Below, piece after piece: positions 52,083 to 62,722 of a DNA stretch of 64,000 nt. The translations under genes were made by a program, and so were the position numbers. This stretch comes from Taibaiella soli (GTDB taxonomy: Bacteria > Bacteroidota > Bacteroidia > Chitinophagales > Chitinophagaceae), in contig NZ_QKTW01000019.1 of assembly GCF_003236175.1 (NCBI RefSeq), positions 1-64,000 of the forward strand, given 5' to 3'. Below the pieces are notes generated by a model. The model saw nothing but the letters and a program-made list of their open reading frames with translations, did no database searches and was not told where the DNA came from. The first letter of the stretch is position 1. Each line of letters opens with the position of its first letter.

Positions 52083-55000
52083 TTAATTTCTGCTGATGGT
52101 TATTTTATCATAACCAATTAATACACCTTCAAGATTACTGATACGCAGCAGATAGGTTCCACTAGCGAGTGTGCTTACATCGATTGAAGTAGCATTTTCT
52201 TTAGTAAGCATTACTTTACCATCAATAGCATGCAGTGTAACATTTACTGGCACCGGCGAGTCTATTCTCACTGTTGAAGAAGCCGGATTCGGATACACCT
52301 TGATGTGATTCATTTGAATATTCGTCACACCCAGACCTGTGATTACAGAATCAGCAGACGTACCGATACAACCATGATCGCTAGTTACCGTAAGCGAATA
52401 ATTACCATCCTGAACTGCGAGATACGTATTACTTGTAGCGCCTGCAATCGGTTGACCATTCAGATTCCATTGATAGCCGTTGTACACCGTATTTGTACTC
52501 AGGATAAAACCATTTACCTGAATAATCGGCATTGGTGAAATATTGATAGTATCGGTTATTACAGCTGATGTATCGCTACAACCCGCGGCTGTTACTTCAT
52601 AAACACGATAGTTGCCAGATGCAGTTGCCGTATAGCTGGCACTTGTTGCACCGGTAATATTTACACCATATTTCTGCCAAACATATTGAATGCCGGTTCC
52701 CGTATTGGCCACATGTTTTACACTGTCACAAGCCTGCATACCACCCGGAGTGATGATAGCTACCGGCGAAGCATTAATTGTAACTGCAGAAACAGCAGAT
52801 GTATCAGTACACCCAGGTGTAGCAGTGGTTACAAATGCACGATAATTGCCACTAGAAGTTACGCTATACACAGAGTCAGTTGCTCCGGCGATATTCGCAC
52901 CAGCTTTCTGCCATTGGTAATTTAGGTTAACAGCTGGCAGCATATGGAGTTTCACAGAATCACAGGCAGCAACAGCACCAGAAGGAGTAAAACTTGCTGC
53001 CCCCGCTATCGGAGTAATCACCGATGGAACTGAAGGCGCAGAATTACAGCCAGAGAGTATACTTGATACAGTGTAACTTGTCTGTGCTGTTGGTGCAGCC
53101 CATACAACGCGGTTCGTATCAGCAGTTGTCATTGGAATTGTGTGCATCGAATCTTTGTACAAACCCGTTACTGGTGACCAGCTGATTGGTTTTGGCGCAC
53201 CGAATGTCAGTTGAATATTTGGACGATAGCTGCTCGTAAAATTCTGTGCCACATTGGTTACAGAATGCGCCACCAGTGTATCATAAGAAATAAAGCCACC
53301 GTTGCCATTATTAGCATCACTATAATACATGTCCATCACTGCGGGAGTGAGCGTATTAAATACACCTGCGGATTTAATACCTGATGACTTTTGTGAACAA
53401 ATCTCTACCACCAGATTGCTTGTGCCATCCCATGTAAACGGTGTATTCAGCGTATAAGCATTCATACCCACTGTTACAGGAACCGTTTTTTTGAACAGCT
53501 GCGTAACAGGAAGCCAGTTACCCGGAGATAATGTGCCCGCCGTAGTAAGACCCAGACCAACCATTACAGTGTCTAATGAAAACAGCCCGTAGTGGTAGCC
53601 TACACTTACTGCAACAGCGCTTATTTTCACACCAGCAGTCATACCCTGTGCAGTCAATTCCGCCGCAGTATAAATCATCTGCTGACGGTGGTTGTATTGC
53701 TGTCCATCGAGTGGAGAATTGTCGTCGCTTAGCTGATTGAAAGTACTGTCGGTGCCCAACGTTGCGAGCGTAGGCGCTGTAGCTATGCCAGCAGCGGTGA
53801 TCTTCACAGAGCCGCCGTTATTACACAGTATAGCGCCTGCAGGTGAAAGTATCGGAGAAACCGGCGCCAGAATAGTGTACGCATTTTTGACCGTTACACT
53901 CTGCGTTGGACTTGCAGTTGCAGGTAACACAACAGATGTAGGACAAAATGTAGTTGGGAACGCAACCGTAGTCGCACCAACGTTTGCCGGGGTTACGATG
54001 TCCTCCGCGATCACGAAATACACGATACTGTCGCCAGCTACTGGCAGACCTGTAAGCAAAGAATAATCTGGAGTGAATGTAAAATTTGTGCCCGAAGTAT
54101 TAGTGCCGTTCACGTACTTCCAGCCATTAACTGCAGCAGTATTAGCGCCGCCGAAAACATCAGCTTCAGAAGCCTTTTTGTAATACATACGCGGGCCGTT
54201 GGTAGCAGTAGTGTTCACACCAGTTGCGTCATAAATAGAGGCACTGAGTGTTGGCGCTGTGGTCACACACAATGTCGTTACAGGAAGTGGTGCATATTGG
54301 ATGATAGGCGCATTTTTATCTTTCAGGATGCCATTAAACTGCAGCGCACCTGCATCGCTGGTAGCCGGACGTGTCACACCAAGCTGGTCAACTGTAATTG
54401 GCGGCACTGTAATCGGTGAACCTACGCTTTCAGCATACGAGTTGCTGGTCGGAGCATACAATCCCGGGTATCCTGTTACTGCAGAAAGGTTATCCTCATA
54501 ATAACTGGTACGCTCACGCTGACCCATCCATTGCTTGTAAGTACTCAGACAGGTGATGTTGAAATTCGGATCGCTCATTGGCCCGAAAGTATTCATGGCA
54601 GCAATACTGCCACCTTCGGCATAATAAAAACAATAAGCCGAATTCGGCACATAGTAGATGTTGCTTCCTGTCGTATTTGTAATAATAGTCGGCGGCAGGT
54701 TACCATTAGTGTTGTTTGCCTTCTGTACAGCCGCTACAATACCTAAACCCTTTGGAAGACAGTTAACGTTCACAATATTGTTGCGCATATCCAGGCTCGC
54801 CAGATTATCTCCGAAACCAACGCCTACAACACCAAAGTTGGCACCGGTGCTGCTCATATTCAACTTCACTGTGTTGTAATAAAAATTGGCATTGGCCGTA
54901 TAGTTACCAGAGGTCAGAAAAAAGCCCCAGATACTTGTTGGTTGAGAACTACTGTTGCTCCAGGTGGGTGCAGAAAAATCAGAGACTGTATTATTATAGA

Positions 55001-56870
55001 TCGTACAGCTACCATATCCGCCCACACCAGAAATACCGATAATTTGTGCAAATGCTGTATTCGTACCAATCACCACCAGCTTAGTAACCGTATTGTTGTA
55101 GCACGTGTTGTTCACGTTGCCGTTACTCAGCGCGATGCCGGTGAAAAATCCGCCGCCGGTAGTATCAAAAGCAACATAACAATCGTGGATGCTACCGTTA
55201 AAACTTTTACTCGGACCAGAGAAAGTACCAGTGTTCACGCGGCAGTTGGTCACAGTATCAAATGCCATCTCTGAGCCTTTAGAACCATAACCGGAGTTGT
55301 GCGTAGTAACGGCACTTGTACCCAGCGCCTGCACGCGGTCCATTTTGTTGTACTTGTGTATAAATACCTGTCCGGTTGGGTTAAGTAAATTTGCCTGAAC
55401 GGCGTTACCTGTATTCGTAAATTTCACTGTATTATTGGCGCTACAATTTGTCATTTTGTTGTACATCACAGTATACAATCCAGACGTAGCCTGATTTCCA
55501 CCAGATTCAATCGCAGTCAGGTCATTGTTGGAACCTGAAGCCACAACTCCCTGCTTGTACAGGTTGGTGAATGTGTTGTTCATAATCGTCTGAAACTTGT
55601 GCGTACCTGCTGAGGTATTGCTGCCGGTTTCATTAATACAGCGGAGAAATCCCGTACTGGTTGTTTTAAGCGGGCTCGACCAATAAATATTGCTGAATGT
55701 GTTATTGGAAATACTGTCAATATTCCAGTCATTGGCGCCGTTATACAACCCATAGCAGCCGCCCGACGTTGCAAAAGTGTCAGTGCCGGTCATAGAGTTA
55801 CCTGTAAACGCAAACTTCGCATTGATATCCGAGTGGCCGGTGCCAAGAACAGAGCCAAGGAAGTTGTCATTTCTTACCGCATAAAAGGTTCCGGTAAATA
55901 AAGCGCCCGACTGCATTTGCCAGCTAATATTAAACTGGTTGTTGCGAATGGAAAGATCACCACGGCCTGTACCTGTGGAAATCATAGCCATTGTCACTGT
56001 ACCAGCAGGAAGCGTCTGGAACGGAGATACACTGAATTGGTTGTTGTGGAACGTGAGTACTGAATCATAAACAGCATGCACGCCTGCCACAGACCCAAAG
56101 CTGCCACCTCCGATTACGATCGTATTTCCCTGACCGGCTGTATTACTACCTACGCGGTTATCATAGTCAAATCTGCCCGGACTATTCATACCGCGCATAC
56201 TGATTGCGGTATCTGTATTGGTAATTGTATTTCCCCAAAAACGGTTACTACTGTTGGCGTCAGATGTCAATGCGCCTGTAACTGCAAGTACTGTGTTTGT
56301 TCCCGGAACACTATGTGCGAGGCGAATACCACAGGTAGCAGTGTTCGCAGCATTCAGCGTGATCGAGCAATTCTGAATCAGATTATTCTGACAACCATCG
56401 AAAGGGGCCACATTATTTTTCTTAACGAAATTGTACCCCCACTCCATCAGCGTCGTGTTTGTTGTATTCGTTGCGCTTTCATTCAGGTTAAGTCCGTTGA
56501 TGGTCACGTAGTCAGTACCTGACAATGTAAAGATCGCATCTGCATTACCGGTACCTATACCCGCTGTAATCGTACTGTTGTTTCCGTTGATCACCAGCGG
56601 TGTCACAGCCGTAAGACTGGCATTCAGTGCAGTGCTGCCCAAAATGTAGCCGCCCGCTGGAGCTGTCTCTAATGTCCCCGCGGTAATGTTGATGATCGCA
56701 CCGCCTGTTCCCACACCTTGTGTGTTTAATGCCGTGACGACGCTCGCAATGGTAGGGTACGTTGCGCTTGGAATACTGTACGTGCCTGATAGTTGCGCTT
56801 TTGCAGATACACCTGCAACACAGCCTAAAGCAAGCAGGGCCAGCCTGTTCATGTGTTTTTTTCTTACCAT
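52083..56870 (-). CDS. Giant beta-helix T9SS cargo protein
   Basis: 1595 residues. Signal peptide (about 1-26, end VSAKAQ). Residues about 30-750 resemble a parallel beta-helix: repeated short N- and G-rich strands such as DYVTINGLNLN, NNLIQNCSIT, NRFWGNTITNTDTAIS and NNTFSNIY. A middle beta-rich region follows, then three Ig-like domains (WQKAGANIAGATDSVYSV, WQKYGVNITGATSASYTA, WNLNGQPIAGATSNTYLA), and a C-terminal T9SS type A domain (IKVYPNPASSTVRI, LASGTYLLRI). It is the largest cargo in the window; a polysaccharide-binding or adhesin role is inferred from the beta-helix fold. M7 is an alternative start. Confidence 0.85.
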   Translation of the reverse strand: MVRKKHMNRLALLALGCVAGVSAKAQLSGTYSIPSATYPTIASVVTALNTQGVGTGGAIINITAGTLETAPAGGYILGSTALNASLTAVTPLVINGNNSTITAGIGTGNADAIFTLSGTDYVTINGLNLNESATNTTNTTLMEWGYNFVKKNNVAPFDGCQNNLIQNCSITLNAANTATCGIRLAHSVPGTNTVLAVTGALTSDANSSNRFWGNTITNTDTAISMRGMNSPGRFDYDNRVGSNTAGQGNTIVIGGGSFGSVAGVHAVYDSVLTFHNNQFSVSPFQTLPAGTVTMAMISTGTGRGDLSIRNNQFNISWQMQSGALFTGTFYAVRNDNFLGSVLGTGHSDINAKFAFTGNSMTGTDTFATSGGCYGLYNGANDWNIDSISNNTFSNIYWSSPLKTTSTGFLRCINETGSNTSAGTHKFQTIMNNTFTNLYKQGVVASGSNNDLTAIESGGNQATSGLYTVMYNKMTNCSANNTVKFTNTGNAVQANLLNPTGQVFIHKYNKMDRVQALGTSAVTTHNSGYGSKGSEMAFDTVTNCRVNTGTFSGPSKSFNGSIHDCYVAFDTTGGGFFTGIALSNGNVNNTCYNNTVTKLVVIGTNTAFAQIIGISGVGGYGSCTIYNNTVSDFSAPTWSNSSSQPTSIWGFFLTSGNYTANANFYYNTVKLNMSSTGANFGVVGVGFGDNLASLDMRNNIVNVNCLPKGLGIVAAVQKANNTNGNLPPTIITNTTGSNIYYVPNSAYCFYYAEGGSIAAMNTFGPMSDPNFNITCLSTYKQWMGQRERTSYYEDNLSAVTGYPGLYAPTSNSYAESVGSPITVPPITVDQLGVTRPATSDAGALQFNGILKDKNAPIIQYAPLPVTTLCVTTAPTLSASIYDATGVNTTATNGPRMYYKKASEADVFGGANTAAVNGWKYVNGTNTSGTNFTFTPDYSLLTGLPVAGDSIVYFVIAEDIVTPANVGATTVAFPTTFCPTSVVLPATASPTQSVTVKNAYTILAPVSPILSPAGAILCNNGGSVKITAAGIATAPTLATLGTDSTFNQLSDDNSPLDGQQYNHRQQMIYTAAELTAQGMTAGVKISAVAVSVGYHYGLFSLDTVMVGLGLTTAGTLSPGNWLPVTQLFKKTVPVTVGMNAYTLNTPFTWDGTSNLVVEICSQKSSGIKSAGVFNTLTPAVMDMYYSDANNGNGGFISYDTLVAHSVTNVAQNFTSSYRPNIQLTFGAPKPISWSPVTGLYKDSMHTIPMTTADTNRVVWAAPTAQTSYTVSSILSGCNSAPSVPSVITPIAGAASFTPSGAVAACDSVKLHMLPAVNLNYQWQKAGANIAGATDSVYSVTSSGNYRAFVTTATPGCTDTSAVSAVTINASPVAIITPGGMQACDSVKHVANTGTGIQYVWQKYGVNITGATSASYTATASGNYRVYEVTAAGCSDTSAVITDTINISPMPIIQVNGFILSTNTVYNGYQWNLNGQPIAGATSNTYLAVQDGNYSLTVTSDHGCIGTSADSVITGLGVTNIQMNHIKVYPNPASSTVRIDSPVPVNVTLHAIDGKVMLTKENATSIDVSTLASGTYLLRISNLEGVLIGYDKITISRN

Positions 56871-57143
56871 TTGTGATGTTTGAAAAATGTTTTAAAAATC
56901 GATAAGGCCTTCTTCAGTTAAGAGCTACGGTCTGTTTCAATTGGGGCCATTCTCGAAACGAAAAGCCACCGCTTTATAAAACGGTTCTTACCTATAACAA
57001 GTTTTAGATAATTACCCTCAAATCATATAGATAACCATCCATACTTATGTAGACAAACAGCGATTTTACAATCAAACTATATTGAGCGGACATTCTAATT
57101 TTATCCACACAGACCGACTCGATCAGCTTGCCCAAAAACAATC
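56871..57143. other. Intergenic region without genes
   Basis: AT-rich space between two minus-strand genes. Besides the terminator that follows at 57144, I see only short direct words and no clear promoter element for the giant T9SS gene. Confidence 0.4.
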
Positions 57144-57173
57144 AGGCGCCCCGACAATGCCGTCGGAGCGCCT
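57144..57173 (-). terminator. Terminator of the FAD amine oxidase gene
   Basis: AGGCGC (57144-57149) pairs with GCGCCT (57168-57173), and after one mismatch CCGAC (57151-57155) pairs with GTCGG (57162-57166); TGATTGTTTTTG follows on the minus strand. Confidence 0.8.
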
Positions 57174-57198
57174 ATAAAGAGACGATTAAACAGTTTTT

Positions 57199-58500
57199 CT
57201 ATTGACGTGTCAGCCGGGCGGCTACCTGCTTACCACTTACGAAAGCAGCTTCTACAGTGCCGATAGCCGGGCCTTCATACATAGCTTCCCCGGCGAAAAA
57301 GATGGTATTGGGTACAAGTTCATAAAGCTGTCGCTTCGCTTCCGCAGATTTCGTGGTTTCATAACTGTACGAACCCAACGCAAAAGGATCTTTGGTCCAA
57401 TTAGCGATGTTCCACGCAGTAAGATTTTCGCGCAGCGTTTCTACCGGAAGTGAAAAAATATTCGCAAGTGACTGCAATCCGATCTGTAAAATTTCCTCAT
57501 CGGAACCTTGTGCTATTCCTCTGGCTTTCGGCCCGCCAAACCAGCCTGTCAGCAAGCCGCTTTTACGTGGATACTGTGTCCACCACGTCGGTATGATTTC
57601 TTCCGAGAAAAGAAATTCAAGTTTAGTCATATCCACACCACGACGATCATGTAATAATGACTCGTTGTAAAATTCATCATTAAACTGAAACAGCAATTTG
57701 ATAATCGCTCCCATTCCCATACCATTCACGGCTTGCTTATAACCGGGAATTTCCGGAGAGAAATGAAAATTTGCGATAGCATCCGCTGCCTGCAATACAT
57801 TTACGGGAACAGTGATAATGATTTTTCCTGCATCAAACCTTCTGCCATCCGCAGTAATAACTGTCACTTCATTTTCCTTCCATTGTATTTCCTTTGCCAC
57901 GGCAGATAAATGAACTGTACCGCCATTGGCAACACAAGATTTTTCGAGATATTCAAGCAGCGAAATATACCCGGTATCCGGCCTGTACTGATCTCCGGAC
58001 TCCTCTTCTTCCCATTCTCTGCGAATGGCCAAAATACTCGCATCGCTTGTATCTGCCGTGTCATAACCGTTCGCGTATCGGATCACTGCTTTGCGCAATT
58101 CCACGTACTGCTCGCCGGACAAATATTTTTCGAGGAATTCATCAACCGTCATATCATCTGTCACTTTGTGCAATTGCGCCACGAGATAATCCCAATCTTC
58201 AATAAAATGATCTTCCTGCGAAAAGCAGCCATCCTTAAATTGCCACATCTCGCCTTCTGTTTTATGATAGGCAACATCCGCCTCTTTTAGTAATGCCAGC
58301 GACACCGGAAGGTCGCCGTGAATAAACTCTGCACCTAATTCTGCAAACGGACTAAATCCATCGTCATACATCGTGTGTATCCGCCCGCCGATACGGTTGC
58401 GGGCTTCGAGTACTGTTACTTTAAATCCCTTTTGCGCCAAAAGATGTGCGGCTATCAAACCCGCCGCTCCGGCACCAACAATCAGTATATCATTTTCCAT
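57199..58500 (-). CDS. FAD-dependent amine oxidase-family oxidoreductase
   Basis: 433 residues with the Rossmann FAD motif ILIVGAGAAGLIAAHLL, the second dinucleotide-binding strand VTVLEARNRIGGR, and the C-terminal FAD-contact block IFFAGEAMYEGPAIGTVEAAFVSG typical of flavin amine oxidases. Substrate could be a polyamine or other amine; it is unassigned. Soluble, no signal peptide. Monocistronic. Confidence 0.88.
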   Translation of the reverse strand: MENDILIVGAGAAGLIAAHLLAQKGFKVTVLEARNRIGGRIHTMYDDGFSPFAELGAEFIHGDLPVSLALLKEADVAYHKTEGEMWQFKDGCFSQEDHFIEDWDYLVAQLHKVTDDMTVDEFLEKYLSGEQYVELRKAVIRYANGYDTADTSDASILAIRREWEEEESGDQYRPDTGYISLLEYLEKSCVANGGTVHLSAVAKEIQWKENEVTVITADGRRFDAGKIIITVPVNVLQAADAIANFHFSPEIPGYKQAVNGMGMGAIIKLLFQFNDEFYNESLLHDRRGVDMTKLEFLFSEEIIPTWWTQYPRKSGLLTGWFGGPKARGIAQGSDEEILQIGLQSLANIFSLPVETLRENLTAWNIANWTKDPFALGSYSYETTKSAEAKRQLYELVPNTIFFAGEAMYEGPAIGTVEAAFVSGKQVAARLTRQ

Positions 58501-58690
58501 GCTTCGAAAAAATTGCGTTTAAAAGGTAAAGGCTTCAACCCTGACAAACAAATTTGTTTAATAACTGAGTGATGGCAAAACAGACATTAATAATTTCAAT
58601 ATTTTATTTATATTTAATAACAGTATTACAGATTGATTGACGACGCAATAGTTGACGGAAAAAAAGTATTTGCCACCAAAAACATGCATT

Positions 58691-59716
58691 ATGAAAATCA
58701 CTTCCTGTTTATGGGCCGGCGCTATGTTAGCGGGCGCATTACTCACTACTACTACCCAAAGTTGCCAACCCAGCGGAGACAACAAAACCGACACTACAAA
58801 AGCCGCTGACAAAACGACTTCAGACCCGCTTCCATCCTGGAATGACGGCGCATTGAAACAATCAATCATTGCATACGTAACTAAAGTAACCAAACAAGGT
58901 TCGCCGGATTTCATACCAGAAGAAGCGCGTATGGCCACTTTCGACAATGATGGCACACTTTGGGCCGAACAACCATTGGTACAAGAATTATTTGCCTATT
59001 ACATGGCCGGAAAAATGATGGAGAAAAATCCAGCGCTCGCGCAAAAACAACCGTTCAAAGCAATAGCCGAAAAAGACAAAGCCTATTTTCAGAAAAACGG
59101 CGAGAAAGCTTTGCTGGAAGTGGTTATAAGCACTCAAGCCGGCATGAGCGAAGACGATTATGAAGCTGCTGCTCGAGCATTTTTTTCCACTGCTCACTAT
59201 CCCAGGCCAGAGGTTCCGATCAAAAACATTACTTATCAGCCGCAGATTGAATTGCTGACGTATTTACGCGCAAATGGCTTTAAAACATTCCTCTGCTCAG
59301 GCGGTGATGTTGATTTTATGCGTGTCATTTCGAAGGACTATTATGGCATTCCAAAGGAACAGGTAATTGGCACAATGTTCCAGTATGAATTCATTGACAG
59401 CAACCGCACCAATTATAGAAAACAGGCGCTGTGGCACTTCAACGATCAGAAGAAAAAACCAGTCGGTATTCAGATCGTAATTGGTCAGCGCCCGGTATTT
59501 GCATGTGGCAACGAACGCTCCGGCGGCGATATTGCGATGTTGGAATATTGCCAGAGCAATAAATATGCATCATTTCAGATGATCATTAATCATGACGATT
59601 CTGTACGTGAATTTTTCTACCAGGAAAAAGATACAGCATCGTTGAAAGCTGCAGCAAAAAACAATTGGCATGTAGCGAGCATGAAAAATGACTGGAAAAC
59701 AATTTTTACTAAGTAA
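58691..59716 (+). CDS. HAD-family phosphatase, probable lipoprotein
   Basis: 341 residues from MKITSCLWAG; an in-frame start 39 bases earlier is discounted because it would hide the signal sequence. The export signal ends near TQSC (Cys25), a weak lipobox. The HAD core has motif I FDNDGTLW (D85, D87), motif II FLCSGGD and motif IV CGNERSGGD. It resembles secreted phosphoserine-phosphatase-like HAD enzymes. It is followed 63 bases later by a PsiE-like gene, which hints at phosphate-related function; substrate unknown. Confidence 0.85.
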   Translation: MKITSCLWAGAMLAGALLTTTTQSCQPSGDNKTDTTKAADKTTSDPLPSWNDGALKQSIIAYVTKVTKQGSPDFIPEEARMATFDNDGTLWAEQPLVQELFAYYMAGKMMEKNPALAQKQPFKAIAEKDKAYFQKNGEKALLEVVISTQAGMSEDDYEAAARAFFSTAHYPRPEVPIKNITYQPQIELLTYLRANGFKTFLCSGGDVDFMRVISKDYYGIPKEQVIGTMFQYEFIDSNRTNYRKQALWHFNDQKKKPVGIQIVIGQRPVFACGNERSGGDIAMLEYCQSNKYASFQMIINHDDSVREFFYQEKDTASLKAAAKNNWHVASMKNDWKTIFTK

Positions 59717-59779
59717 CCGACTACCATCCCGGGACTGACTACTCCGGAGCATCACTCACGTCCGCCAAACAGAAAGCAT

Positions 59780-60259
59780 ATGACCATCGATAAGTTTTAT
59801 AAAAAATTTGAGCAGCTTATTTCCAATATACTGTTGGGTCTAGGTATGTTTTTTGTCTTGTTCCAGACCCTGGAACTTTTCTGGGAAACACTTCTGAGGC
59901 TTGTTACACGTATTCCAAAATTTGATTTCGACTATAACCCGGAACAAGGCCGGGAACTCATCATCCTGTTTTTTAATGTGCTGCTGACCCTGGAAATCGT
60001 GGAAACCATTCGCGTTTTTAAACAACACCATGAAACTAAAATCCGCGTTATCCTGCTGGTATGTCTGATTGCTGTGAGTCGAAAGATATTAATGACTGAT
60101 GCCACACATGGAACTCCAGAACAAGATACCGGCACTGCTATTCTCTTATTTTCTCTGTCTGCAGGCTACTTTCTGGTTACAAGATCATTGTCGAAGAAAG
60201 ATAGAGAACTAGAGGAAAAACTCGACGCAATTGAACCGGAAGAAAAGGAAAAATCATGA
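59780..60259 (+). CDS. PsiE-like phosphate-starvation-inducible membrane protein
   Basis: 159 residues with about four transmembrane helices and the family stretch LLTLEIVETIRVFKQHHE then IRVILLVCLIAVSRKI, as in PsiE. E. coli psiE is induced by phosphate starvation but its activity is unknown. The acidic C-terminal tail (EEKLDAIEPEEKEK) is soluble. Its terminator shows the HAD-PsiE pair forms one unit. Confidence 0.8.
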   Translation: MTIDKFYKKFEQLISNILLGLGMFFVLFQTLELFWETLLRLVTRIPKFDFDYNPEQGRELIILFFNVLLTLEIVETIRVFKQHHETKIRVILLVCLIAVSRKILMTDATHGTPEQDTGTAILLFSLSAGYFLVTRSLSKKDRELEEKLDAIEPEEKEKS

Positions 60260-60280
60260 AATTAAAAATGACAAGCAAAC

Positions 60281-60311
60281 AAAAGAGGCTTCGCAATGCG
60301 AAGCCTCTTTT
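60281..60311 (+). terminator. Terminator of the HAD-PsiE unit
   Basis: AAAAGAGGCTTCGCA (60281-60295) pairs with TGCGAAGCCTCTTTT (60297-60311), a nearly perfect palindrome with adjacent T. Confidence 0.9.
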
Positions 60312-60451
60312 GCTATACTTTAAAACATCTGATGTTTAACAAGTTTACTTTTCAAAATCAATATTTCGCGGGATGTCTCCTATCCTCGACATGACGATGT
60401 ATTTAATTACTTCGCCAACTCACAAAGCAATTCAAACATCCGCGATTTCAA

Positions 60452-62722
60452 TTATTTCACCAGCGTTTTAATGGACACAGACCCCGTAGCAGACATAAGT
60501 TTCACTACGTAATAGCCTTTTGCAAGATTAGACAAGTTCAATTCTTTTTGATTTTGCCCACTGCTTACACTCCATTCCTGAGATGTCACCAGACTGCCAG
60601 AAATATTATACACAGCGATGTTCAGCTTTTCGCTTCTGTTGCCTGTATAGTCGAGCGTAAACACACCTTCGTTTGGATTCGGGAACAATACGCAATCCAG
60701 TTTTTTACCCTGAAAATTGTAAACACCCGCATCCTGTATTACTTGTTTGATCGCTGCATATGCATTGATTTTACCATGGCCCCAGTTATTATTTCCTGTA
60801 GGCGGAATAGCTCCGGTATAATTATCTACAATTGCCGTGCTGAACAATACAGTTTTCAGCTGCGTCGGTGTCAGCGCAGGATTTGCCTGCAGCAGCAGAG
60901 CCACAATACCAGCCGCCGCCGGTGAAGAAGCAGAAGTACCGATAAATTCTGCATAATAGTATTTCTTGCCTGTACCTGGCTGCACATATTCGCTGACTAC
61001 GTTATCGCTGTTTGAACCGGTTGGTGTATAAGAAGTATCAAACGAAGTAACGGAAGTAGCCAGCGTAAGTCCGGGAGCTGTAATATCCGGTTTAATACGA
61101 CCGTCGATCATTGGGCCATGGCTGGAAAACGGAACGAGGCGATTTGCAGGAACGTAGTTAGCGTAGCTCCGATGCTGGTTATTAATGTCTGTGAAAGTAA
61201 TTTTTGAAGCGTATGCGCCTACCAGCAATACCGATTGTGCAGCACCCATTTCGCTTACCGTGGTAATGGTATTACCAGTTGTAGCCCAAGGTTTGCCCAG
61301 ACTGTCGAACGCACTTTGAAAACCATGCGGGAAACCATAATAGTAGTATTCATCCCAGGCATTGATTGTGCCACTTGTACCTTTCAGCGATACGCCGACG
61401 CTGTCTGCAGTCTTGTTGAAAAGATTGATGGTCATACGCGGCTTGCCATTCGGCTCGGCAGAGGAAGTAATGAACTGCACCGTGCAAGTATCATTGCCCG
61501 CAGAACCAATCAGCATCGTGTCATGAATGTTATCGTCGATACAAACAAACTGAGTAGTATTACCAGCCACACCGTTTTTATACAAGGTTACTTCACCACA
61601 GAATGTTTTACCAGGTTCGCCCCAAACATCAACCCAGGTGCGCTGATAAGTAGTTGGCGTAAATGTCAGAAATGTACTGATGGTGGTATCTGTGGCTGTA
61701 AATGTTTTGCTCAGGTGAATGTTTTCCTGGCCTTCGTTACCTGCGCTCATCACCAGCAGCTTACCGGCACCGGTCATGTTGTCACAGGCCTGATTGAAAA
61801 GTGAGGTGCCATCGTGCGCGCCGGAATGAGATCCCCAGCTGATGTTTACTACAGCCGGTTTATGCACTGAATCTGCGTAACGATAAATATAGCTGACGCC
61901 ATCGATAAAATCAGTAAAACTACCCTGCATCCATTGGCCTCCAATACTGTCGCGACGCACGCCTACGAGCACGATATCTGCGTCATAAGCCATACCGCGA
62001 AAACGGCTGTTGGTTGCACTGCCAAATCCGGAACCAGCTGCAATACCCGTTACAGAAGTGCCATGCATCTGATGCGGATTATCCGTTCCATGCTGACGGA
62101 TCGAATTCGTATCTCTGTCTTCACGACCGTAAGCATATCCAGGAGGAGGCGTGCCTGTTCCGTCGAGTTCCCAAACGCGCTGAATGCGATACCTGGTACC
62201 CAATGTGTCGTAAAAAGTAGGATGCGTATAATCAAAACCAAAATCGATCACGCCCATTACCACATCTTTACCGCTGTAACCCATAGGCAGATTGTAGCCA
62301 CCCTGCACTGAGTCTACTCTGGTGGTTTTGCGCGCTACGTCAAGATTAGGACGAATCGGCTCATCAAGCTGAATATAAGAAACACCCGGAGTTATGGTAA
62401 ATGGGGCCATTTTCTCTACCGGCACCTGCACCGTCCAGATATCACCGGCTTTTGTGCCGATATACACACCGATATTTTTCAGATTATCGTTGGCCATCGC
62501 AGCATCAGAGACTTTAATCAAAGCACTGACGCAGGTCTGGCCGTTAGCCATTTTACGGTAAACATATCCCGGCATTATTTCGCCGGTATTACCCGATTTT
62601 TTAAGTTCCAGCATGTATTGTCTGGCTACTGGCGAAAGCTTGGGCGTATTTCCCTGCTGATTTTGCGCCCACACCGGAGCCGACAGACAGGAAAGCAATA
62701 AAAGTGAATAAAGTTTTTTCAT
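60452..62722 (-). CDS. Secreted S8-family serine protease with T9SS sorting domain
   Basis: 756 residues. Signal peptide (1-20, end WAQ) and a prodomain-like stretch precede a subtilase domain with catalytic triad D160 (MGVIDFGFDYTHP), H220 (HGTSVTGIAAG) and S597 (GTSASSPAAAG). A C-terminal T9SS type A domain follows (LFPNPNEGVFTLDY, LAKGYYVVKL). It is a secreted endopeptidase, likely surface-anchored or released by the T9SS. It is large for a subtilase because of inserts between H and S. Confidence 0.92.
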   Translation of the reverse strand: MKKLYSLLLLSCLSAPVWAQNQQGNTPKLSPVARQYMLELKKSGNTGEIMPGYVYRKMANGQTCVSALIKVSDAAMANDNLKNIGVYIGTKAGDIWTVQVPVEKMAPFTITPGVSYIQLDEPIRPNLDVARKTTRVDSVQGGYNLPMGYSGKDVVMGVIDFGFDYTHPTFYDTLGTRYRIQRVWELDGTGTPPPGYAYGREDRDTNSIRQHGTDNPHQMHGTSVTGIAAGSGFGSATNSRFRGMAYDADIVLVGVRRDSIGGQWMQGSFTDFIDGVSYIYRYADSVHKPAVVNISWGSHSGAHDGTSLFNQACDNMTGAGKLLVMSAGNEGQENIHLSKTFTATDTTISTFLTFTPTTYQRTWVDVWGEPGKTFCGEVTLYKNGVAGNTTQFVCIDDNIHDTMLIGSAGNDTCTVQFITSSAEPNGKPRMTINLFNKTADSVGVSLKGTSGTINAWDEYYYYGFPHGFQSAFDSLGKPWATTGNTITTVSEMGAAQSVLLVGAYASKITFTDINNQHRSYANYVPANRLVPFSSHGPMIDGRIKPDITAPGLTLATSVTSFDTSYTPTGSNSDNVVSEYVQPGTGKKYYYAEFIGTSASSPAAAGIVALLLQANPALTPTQLKTVLFSTAIVDNYTGAIPPTGNNNWGHGKINAYAAIKQVIQDAGVYNFQGKKLDCVLFPNPNEGVFTLDYTGNRSEKLNIAVYNISGSLVTSQEWSVSSGQNQKELNLSNLAKGYYVVKLMSATGSVSIKTLVK

